A stretch of DNA of 64,000 bases from Bradyrhizobium centrolobii (lineage in GTDB: Bacteria > Pseudomonadota > Alphaproteobacteria > Rhizobiales > Xanthobacteraceae), in NCBI RefSeq assembly GCF_001641635.1, contig NZ_LUUB01000054.1:71860-135859 (forward strand), given 5' to 3'. The translations under genes were made by a program, and so were the position numbers. This document shows, piece by piece, positions 59,135-64,000 of this stretch; within the stretch, counting starts at the first letter, position 1, and every line of letters starts with the position of its first letter. The notes below the pieces were generated by a model. It was not told the origin of the DNA and made no database searches. It was given only the letters and a program-made list of their open reading frames with translations.

Positions 59135-60381
59135 TCGGACCGCTGTTCAGATTGCCGCTCGTGTTCCAGATGCTGATCGGCCTCGTCCTCGGCCTCGGCG
59201 TCGGACTGATCTGGCCGGACTTCGGCGCGAGCCTGCGTCCCATCGGCACCGCCTTCGTCGAGGCAGTGAAGATGATCGTCATCCCGGTCGTGTTCGCCGC
59301 GGTCACGCTCGGCCTCTACCGTATGGGCAGCGAGCTGAAAATTCTGGGCCGCATCGCCGCAATCAGCCTCGGCTATTTCTATGTCGCGACCGTGATCTCG
59401 ATCATGATCGGCCTGCTCCTCAACGCCGCGTTCCATCCCGGCGCCGGCGCGCCGCTGGCCGCGACCGGCAAGGTGCCGCAGAACCTCGCAGTGTCCGTCG
59501 ACTGGATCAAGTTCTTCATGGACATGATCCCCTCCAACATCGTCGCGGCGATGGCCGAGCAGAAGATTTTGCCGACGCTCGTCTTCGCCATCCTGTTCGG
59601 CCTCGCGCTGGCCTCTAGCGGCAAGGTCGGCGAGCCCATGGTCGCCGTGCTCGAAGCGGTGATGGCGGCGATGTTCAAGATCACCCGGTGGATCACGTCA
59701 CTCGCGCCGATCGCAATCTTCGCGGTGATGGCGTGGCTGTTCGCCACTCAGGGGCTCGCCACCGTGGTCGCGCTCGCAAAGCTTGTCGGCGTCATGTATC
59801 TCGGCCTTGCGATCATGGTCGTGATCTTCTGGCTGATGCTGCTCGCGATCGGTGAGAAACCGATCGCCGTCAGCAGAGCGGTGATGGAGCCGATGATCCT
59901 GGCCTTCTCCACCCGCTCCTCGGAGGTGACGCTGCCGCTGCACATGGAGAAGCTGCGGGCGATGGGCGCTTCCGAGCGCATCGTCTCGGTGGTGCTGCCG
60001 CTCGGCTATGCCTTCAACCGCGACGGCGCCATCATGTATTTCGCGCTCGCCGTGACCTTCCTTGCGGAGGCCTATGGCGTGACGCTGACCTGGTCGACGC
60101 TGTTCACCATCGTGATGGTCACGACCATCGCGAGCAAGGGTAGCGCCAATGTTCCCTCCGGCGGACTCGTCGCCATCGCCATGGTGCTGTCGGCGATCGG
60201 GCTGCCGATCGAGGCGCTCGCGATCATCGCCGGTGTCGACGCCTTCCTCGACATGGGCCGCACCGCGATCAACGTGTTCGGCAACACCGTTGCCGTGAAG
60301 CTGGTCGAGCGGTTTGCCGGCGACGTAGTGGCGGATGAGGCGCAGCCGGCGACGGCGGGCCTGCAAGTGCAGGACGCCTGA
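59131..60381 (+). CDS. DAACS-family dicarboxylate/amino acid:cation symporter
   Basis: A 416-residue membrane transporter of the GltP/DctA family. Hairpin and substrate motifs are visible: FSTRSSEVTLPLHMEKL (serine-rich motif), GYAFNRDGAIMYFAL, and GVDAFLDMGRTAINVFGN. The ATG at 59131 has AAGGAG upstream and overlaps the regulator's stop. It likely imports an anionic or beta-hydroxy amino acid for the following aldolase (inference from context). Confidence 0.93.
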   Translation: MIGPLFRLPLVFQMLIGLVLGLGVGLIWPDFGASLRPIGTAFVEAVKMIVIPVVFAAVTLGLYRMGSELKILGRIAAISLGYFYVATVISIMIGLLLNAAFHPGAGAPLAATGKVPQNLAVSVDWIKFFMDMIPSNIVAAMAEQKILPTLVFAILFGLALASSGKVGEPMVAVLEAVMAAMFKITRWITSLAPIAIFAVMAWLFATQGLATVVALAKLVGVMYLGLAIMVVIFWLMLLAIGEKPIAVSRAVMEPMILAFSTRSSEVTLPLHMEKLRAMGASERIVSVVLPLGYAFNRDGAIMYFALAVTFLAEAYGVTLTWSTLFTIVMVTTIASKGSANVPSGGLVAIAMVLSAIGLPIEALAIIAGVDAFLDMGRTAINVFGNTVAVKLVERFAGDVVADEAQPATAGLQVQDA

Positions 60382-61424
60382 TGTCTGCGCAAGAGAGCAA
60401 CTGCGACGACATCGTCGACCTGCGCAGCGACACCGTCACGCTTCCGACCGAGGCGATGCTGGAGCGCATGCAGTGCGCGCCGCTCGGCGACGACGGCCGC
60501 GAGGGCGATCCGACGGTCCGCGAGCTCGAGGCCCGCGGCGCCGCGCTGACGGGCAAGGAGGCTGGCCTGTTCGTGCCGAGCGGCACGATGGGCAATCTGC
60601 TGGCGATGCTCGCCCATGCCGAGCGCGGCACGGATATCTTCGCCGATGGCTGCGCGCATCTCCTCAATTCCGAGATCGGCAGCGTCGTCACGATCGCGGG
60701 GCTCGTGCCCAAACCCATGCCGAGCCACCGCGGCGCGATGGACGAAGCGACGCTCGCAGAGGCGATCCGCGCCTCGGGCCGGCCCGGCATGATCGCGATG
60801 GAGACGACGCATAATGGTGCCGGCGGCACGGTGCTGCCCCTCGCCCACATGGCGCGCGTCCATGCGCTCGGGCAGGCGAAGGGCATCGCCGTGCATCTCG
60901 ACGGCGCGCGCCTGTTCAATGCGTCCGTCGCGCTCGGCGTGCCGACGGCGCGGATCGCCGAACACACCGACAGCGTCATGTTCTGCCTGTCAAAGGGGTT
61001 GAGCGCGCCGGTCGGCAGCCTGCTCTGCGGAAGCGAAGCCTTCATCGCGCGGGCGCGCGGCTTCCGAAAGCTCGTCGGCGGCAACATGCGCCAGTCCGGC
61101 GTCGTCGCCGCCGCTGGCCTCGTGGCCCTGGAGACCATGATCGAACGCCTGTCCGAGGATCATGCGGCGGCGAAGCGGCTCGCCGCCGGCCTGGCGTGGC
61201 TCGATCCCGCGCTCGCCGATCCCGACCAGGCGCAGACCAACATCCTGCGCATCGACGTCTCCGCGAGCCGGAACGACGCAGCCGCATGGGCCGCGGACGT
61301 CAAGCAACACGGCATTCTCGTGCAGGCGAGCGGCCGCATGCAGCTCCGGCTCGTCACCCATCGCCACATCGATGACGCCGCGGTGGACCGCACGATTGCC
61401 GCTTTCGCGGCGGTCGGCGGCTAG
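60381..61424 (+). CDS. Threonine aldolase-family PLP enzyme
   Basis: A 347-residue PLP enzyme of the beta-eliminating lyase/threonine aldolase group. DLRSDTVTLPTEAMLERM is at the N-terminus, ETTHNGAGGTVLPL and VHLDGARLFNASVA hold PLP contacts, and the PLP lysine is in CLSKGLSAPVGS. It cleaves L-threonine or other beta-hydroxy amino acids to glycine and an aldehyde. Its ATG overlaps the transporter stop (TGATG). The operon regulator-transporter-aldolase suggests use of an imported beta-hydroxy amino acid. Confidence 0.94.
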   Translation: MSAQESNCDDIVDLRSDTVTLPTEAMLERMQCAPLGDDGREGDPTVRELEARGAALTGKEAGLFVPSGTMGNLLAMLAHAERGTDIFADGCAHLLNSEIGSVVTIAGLVPKPMPSHRGAMDEATLAEAIRASGRPGMIAMETTHNGAGGTVLPLAHMARVHALGQAKGIAVHLDGARLFNASVALGVPTARIAEHTDSVMFCLSKGLSAPVGSLLCGSEAFIARARGFRKLVGGNMRQSGVVAAAGLVALETMIERLSEDHAAAKRLAAGLAWLDPALADPDQAQTNILRIDVSASRNDAAAWAADVKQHGILVQASGRMQLRLVTHRHIDDAAVDRTIAAFAAVGG

Positions 61425-61469
61425 TCGCGCGGCGTTGCAAGCCACATGCGGCGTGGTATCGCTCGGGCC

Positions 61470-61991
61470 ATGACTCCGAGACGCTTTGAAGCCCGCTGCC
61501 TGCGCCTGCCCGCCGTCACCAAGGTGGTGCAGTGGGAGGGCACGTCCGTGTTCAAGGTCGGCGGCAAGATGTTCGCGCTGGGCGGCGGCTTTGCCGCGCG
61601 CTCGGGCGGCTACATGTTCAAGGTCTCGAACATGGCCTATGCGATGCTGATCGAGCATGGCATCGCGCGGCCGGCGCCTTATCTCGCGCGCGCCAAATGG
61701 GTGCAGCTGGTCGGCAACGACGCCCTGCCCGACCCCGAGCTCGCGGCCTATCTCGACCAGGCGCATGCGCTGATCGAAGAAGGTCCGCAAGGAGCTCGGG
61801 CTGATCTGACCGTGCGCTCAGCCGCGCCACGTATCACGGCTTCTTCTCGCCGGGCTTGGTGTTGCGCAAGAGATTGTCGCGCAGCCGACTCACCGACTTC
61901 TGCACGACCGGAAAGTCTTCGCCGAGGCCGGTGGCCTCGATCAGGGATTCGCCGAGATCCTTGTCGAGCAGCTTTCTCCCTGCGGGCGTGA
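61470..61991 (+). pseudogene. MmcQ/YjbR-family protein gene with a shifted 3' end
   Basis: Residues 1-103 match the YjbR family (LRLPAVTKVVQWEGTSVFKV, AKWVQLVGND). After ALIE the frame continues 70 codons into unrelated sequence antisense to the MarR gene. In the next frame the expected YjbR end is encoded: KKVRKELGLI then TGA at 61807-61809. So a small deletion or base error near 61779-61785 shifted the frame. The core may still be expressed with a foreign tail, or it is a sequencing error. YjbR proteins have an MmcQ/CyaY-like fold; function unclear. Confidence 0.8.
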
Positions 61992-62301
61992 GGCTCACCC
62001 GCACCTGCCGTTCGTCGGCGGGATCGCGTTCGCGGCGGATGTAGCCCGTCTGCTCCAGCTTCTTCAGGATCGGCGTCAGCGTGTTGGATTCCAGGAACAG
62101 CTTTTCGCCGAGCGCGCTGACGGTCTGCCCGTCCTCTTCGGCGAGCGCCACCAGGGCGATGTACTGGGTGTAGGTCAGTCCGACCGTGTCCAGGATCGGC
62201 TTGTAGGCGCGGCCGAAGGCCAGATTGGCCGAATAGATCGCAAAGCACAGGAAATTCGACAGTTTGCGGTCCGGTTTGGCGGATTTGGCGGGACGGGACA
62301 C
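61834..62301 (-). CDS. ohrR: OhrR-type MarR regulator of organic peroxide response
   Basis: A 155-residue MarR-family repressor of the OhrR class. The sensing cysteine is in KLSNFLCFAIYSANLAFGRA, and the HTH spans VSALGEKLFLESNTLTPILK. OhrR represses ohr until the cysteine is oxidised by organic hydroperoxide. I choose the GTG at 62301 because GGAGG lies 5 bp upstream; an ATG at 62334 would give 11 more residues and abut the operator. It is divergent from ohr. Confidence 0.95.
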   Translation of the reverse strand: MSRPAKSAKPDRKLSNFLCFAIYSANLAFGRAYKPILDTVGLTYTQYIALVALAEEDGQTVSALGEKLFLESNTLTPILKKLEQTGYIRRERDPADERQVRVSLTPAGRKLLDKDLGESLIEATGLGEDFPVVQKSVSRLRDNLLRNTKPGEKKP

Positions 62302-62337
62302 GGGAACCTCCGCAATTCGTGATCTCGCGCCCATATA

Positions 62338-62351
62338 AATCGCATGCGATT
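62338..62351. promoter_or_regulatory. OhrR operator 1 (ohrR side)
   Basis: Perfect 14-bp palindrome AATCGCATGCGATT, with core ATCGCATGCGAT, 36 bp upstream of the ohrR start codon. It shares the ATCG-N-AT-N-CGAT pattern with the second site at 62411. Confidence 0.75.
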
Positions 62352-62410
62352 AAATCGGAAGGGCTTGACCGAGGTGTCGGCGCCATTTACTTCAACGCGC
62401 ACACGATTAG

Positions 62411-62422
62411 ATCGTATACGAT
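62411..62422. promoter_or_regulatory. OhrR operator 2 (ohr side)
   Basis: Perfect 12-bp palindrome ATCGTATACGAT, 28 bp upstream of the ohr start. A TATAAC hexamer at 62422-62427 overlaps it, so bound repressor would block the ohr promoter region. Confidence 0.75.
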
Positions 62423-62449
62423 ATAACTCGATCCTGAAAGGACCCCGTC

Positions 62450-62851
62450 ATGACAACCGCAGCAAAGGTTCTCTTCTCGGGCAAGGCCCACGTCACCTCC
62501 GGCTCCGACGGCGCCGCGCGCTCGGCCGACGGCCAGCTCGACATCAAGCTGGCCCAGCCGCACCCGGCCGCCGAAAACCTGTTCGCCGCCGCCTGGTCGG
62601 CCTGCTATCTCGGCGCGATCGGCCTCGCCGCCGCCCAGCGCAAGATCAAGCTGCCGACTGAGCCGTCCGTCGACACCGCGATCGATCTGAACAATGCGGG
62701 CGGCGCGTTCTTCCTGCGCGCGCGTCTCGATGTGAGCGTCCCCGGCGTCGACCGCGCCGTCGCGCAGGAGTTGATCGAGGCCGCGCACGGCATCTGCCCC
62801 TACTCCAAGGCGGTGCACGGCAACATCGAGGTGACCACCACCCTCGTCTGA
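62450..62851 (+). CDS. ohr: Organic hydroperoxide resistance protein Ohr
   Basis: A 133-residue thiol peroxidase of the OsmC/Ohr family that reduces organic hydroperoxides. The two catalytic cysteines are in AAWSACYLGAIGLAA and AHGICPYSKA. AAAGGA precedes the ATG. It is controlled by the divergent OhrR through the two palindromes between them. Confidence 0.97.
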   Translation: MTTAAKVLFSGKAHVTSGSDGAARSADGQLDIKLAQPHPAAENLFAAAWSACYLGAIGLAAAQRKIKLPTEPSVDTAIDLNNAGGAFFLRARLDVSVPGVDRAVAQELIEAAHGICPYSKAVHGNIEVTTTLV

Positions 62852-62939
62852 CGCGCAACAGCATCACTGACGCGGACTGGCCGGACCATCGGCCCGGTCC
62901 GGCGCGATGCAGCCAACCGGCCGACACAAGGAGCCGACA

Positions 62940-63359
62940 ATGAGCAATTATCTTTTGCGGGCCGCGCGCGTGCTGGCGAGCGCCGCCGTGATCACGATAA
63001 ACCTTGTCACCCTGTCGGCGGCCGCGCACGCGCAAGCCGCGGGCGTGACGCGGACCGACCTGCAGCGCCACGATCTCAGCGTGCCCGGACGCGAGGCGGT
63101 CCAGGTTCGCGTCGACCTCGCCCCTGGCGTCGCATTCAGCCGCCACACCCATCCGGGCGAAGAGATCATCTATGTGCTCGCAGGTGCCATCGAATACGAC
63201 GTCGAGGGCAAACCGCCGGTGACGCTGAAGGCCGGCGACGTGCTGTTCATTCCGGCCGGAACGGTGCATGCGGCGAAGAATGTCGGCAACGAGACGGCGA
63301 GCGAGCTTGCGACCTATATCGTCGCGAAGGACGAGCCGCTCTTGACGCTGGCGAAGTGA
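62940..63359 (+). CDS. Secreted cupin-domain protein
   Basis: A 139-residue protein with signal peptide ending SAAAHA-QAAG. The cupin motif 1 is complete (GVAFSRHTHPGEEIIYVLAG, two His and Glu) and motif 2 has PAGTVHAAKN. Such a metal site suits a small periplasmic binding or dioxygenase-like cupin. The ATG at 62940 has AAGGAG upstream. It is about 90 bp downstream of ohr in the same direction and could be part of the peroxide response. Confidence 0.9.
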   Translation: MSNYLLRAARVLASAAVITINLVTLSAAAHAQAAGVTRTDLQRHDLSVPGREAVQVRVDLAPGVAFSRHTHPGEEIIYVLAGAIEYDVEGKPPVTLKAGDVLFIPAGTVHAAKNVGNETASELATYIVAKDEPLLTLAK

Positions 63360-63388
63360 GGCCTCCCCGCCCGATTGACCTCCACACG

Positions 63389-63410
63389 ATATCTGACTAA
63401 AGTCAGATAT
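63389..63410. promoter_or_regulatory. Palindromic operator abutting the MarR-type gene
   Basis: Perfect 10-bp arms, ATATCTGACT and AGTCAGATAT, separated by AA, ending directly at the ATG at 63411. TTGACC at 63375-63380 and TAAAGT at 63398-63403 could be -35 and -10 with 17-bp spacing, which would place the operator over the -10 and the transcript start at the ATG. Confidence 0.75.
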
Positions 63411-64000
63411 ATGCTCGACCCCGTCTCCCGCGTCCGCCGCTTCAACCGTGCCGTCACCTCCGCCGTCGGCGCGCTCGACACCTCGTTCCTCGGGCGCGGC
63501 CGGCCGCTCGGGGCGGCGCGCGTACTGAACGCGATCGGGCATGGCCGCTCGGATGTCGCCGAGATCCGCGACTATCTCGGCCTCGATTCCGGCCTGATGA
63601 GCCGGCTGCTCCGCAGCCTCGAGGACGAAGGGCTGATCGAGACCACGGCGCACGAGGACGATGCGCGCCGCCGTGTCGCGAAGCTGACGCGCGCGGGCCG
63701 GCGCGAGTTTGCCGCCTACGAGGCGCTCTCGAACGCACAGGCCGAAGGCTTCCTCGACCGCCATTCGCAAGCCGAGGCGCTGCTGGCGGCAATGGACCTG
63801 ATCGCCTCTGCGCTGACACGCGACCGCATCTCGCTCGACGAGATGGATCCGCGCAGCGCCGAGGCACGCTACTGCCTCGGCGAGTACTACGCCGAGCTCG
63901 GCCGCCGCTTCAAACAGGGCTTTGATGTCACGCTGTCGCGCGATCCCGATGCAGCCGATATGCGCCGCCCACGGGGAACGTTCATCGTCGCGATGTCGGA
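63411..64000 (+). CDS. MarR-type regulator, probably fused to a GNAT domain (cut by window end)
   Basis: 196 codons are visible and the frame is still open. Residues about 30-100 form a MarR winged helix (SDVAEIRDYLGLDSGLMSRL then EDEGLIETTAHEDDARRRVAKLTRAG). The later part, from about residue 150 (ARYCLGEYYAELGRRFKQGFD), matches the linker of MarR-GNAT bifunctional proteins (recalled family). No ribosome site precedes the ATG and a promoter-like pair sits just upstream, so the message may be leaderless. Confidence 0.85.
   Translation, partial: MLDPVSRVRRFNRAVTSAVGALDTSFLGRGRPLGAARVLNAIGHGRSDVAEIRDYLGLDSGLMSRLLRSLEDEGLIETTAHEDDARRRVAKLTRAGRREFAAYEALSNAQAEGFLDRHSQAEALLAAMDLIASALTRDRISLDEMDPRSAEARYCLGEYYAELGRRFKQGFDVTLSRDPDAADMRRPRGTFIVAMS

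Overview
The window is high-GC DNA that looks like the chromosome of an alphaproteobacterium, most probably Bradyrhizobium or a close relative. This is inferred from the gene repertoire (many amino-acid ABC transporters, an orfA-pit type phosphate operon, OhrR/Ohr), from dense genes with 4-nt stop/start overlaps, and from several palindromic intergenic repeats of a kind common in that group. I saw no phage, no CRISPR array, no rRNA and no ordinary tRNA gene.

Layout. 1-4850: tail of a 3-hydroxyisobutyrate-dehydrogenase-like enzyme, a polar-amino-acid-type ABC transporter, an RpiB-type isomerase and a ribokinase-like kinase, a probable catabolic operon. 5088-9057: a TauE/SafE permease, then a periplasmic binding protein translationally coupled to a GGDEF-EAL protein. 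9284-20721: housekeeping genes (radA, cvpA, purF, der, a YfgM-like TPR protein) with an SDR enzyme, a secreted beta-propeller, an orphan LivK-type binding protein and an MFS exporter. 20891-28503: acyl-CoA ligase, panB, an NnrU-like protein, prfC, an SMR exporter behind a guanidine-II riboswitch, and DUF47-pit with a PHO box. 28658-33317: a complete livGFKHM operon. 33673-38466: assorted genes (PAS-like protein, ArsC/YffB-like, CsaA-like, TetR plus TauE, GST, DUF429).

38500-42525 is the most unusual part. A promoter-like site is followed by an RNA in which a three-way junction and a terminator compete for one strand. After a further structured stretch come four tandem Y-RNA-like elements sharing the same 5' and 3' boxes. 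Three of them carry a circularly permuted tRNA-like domain (T arm, then capped acceptor stem, then D arm). Directly downstream are a TROVE/Ro60 (Rsr) gene and an RtcB RNA ligase gene, so this is an RNA repair or surveillance locus.

42574-49410 holds a serine hydrolase, a serine-rich protein, a ClC-Lin0512-GNAT operon and a ThDP enzyme. 49411-54331 is gene-poor, with a lipocalin-like protein, a Tat-exported cupin-like protein, an orphan sugar-type binding protein, repeats and a possible transposon end. 54332-64000 is regulator-rich: LysR with OYE and isochorismatase genes, PadR with a methyltransferase, GntR with a dicarboxylate/amino-acid symporter and a threonine aldolase, a YjbR-like gene with a shifted 3' end, OhrR/Ohr with two matching operators, a cupin, and a MarR-type gene cut by the window end. 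Several of these regulators have palindromes at or next to their start codons.
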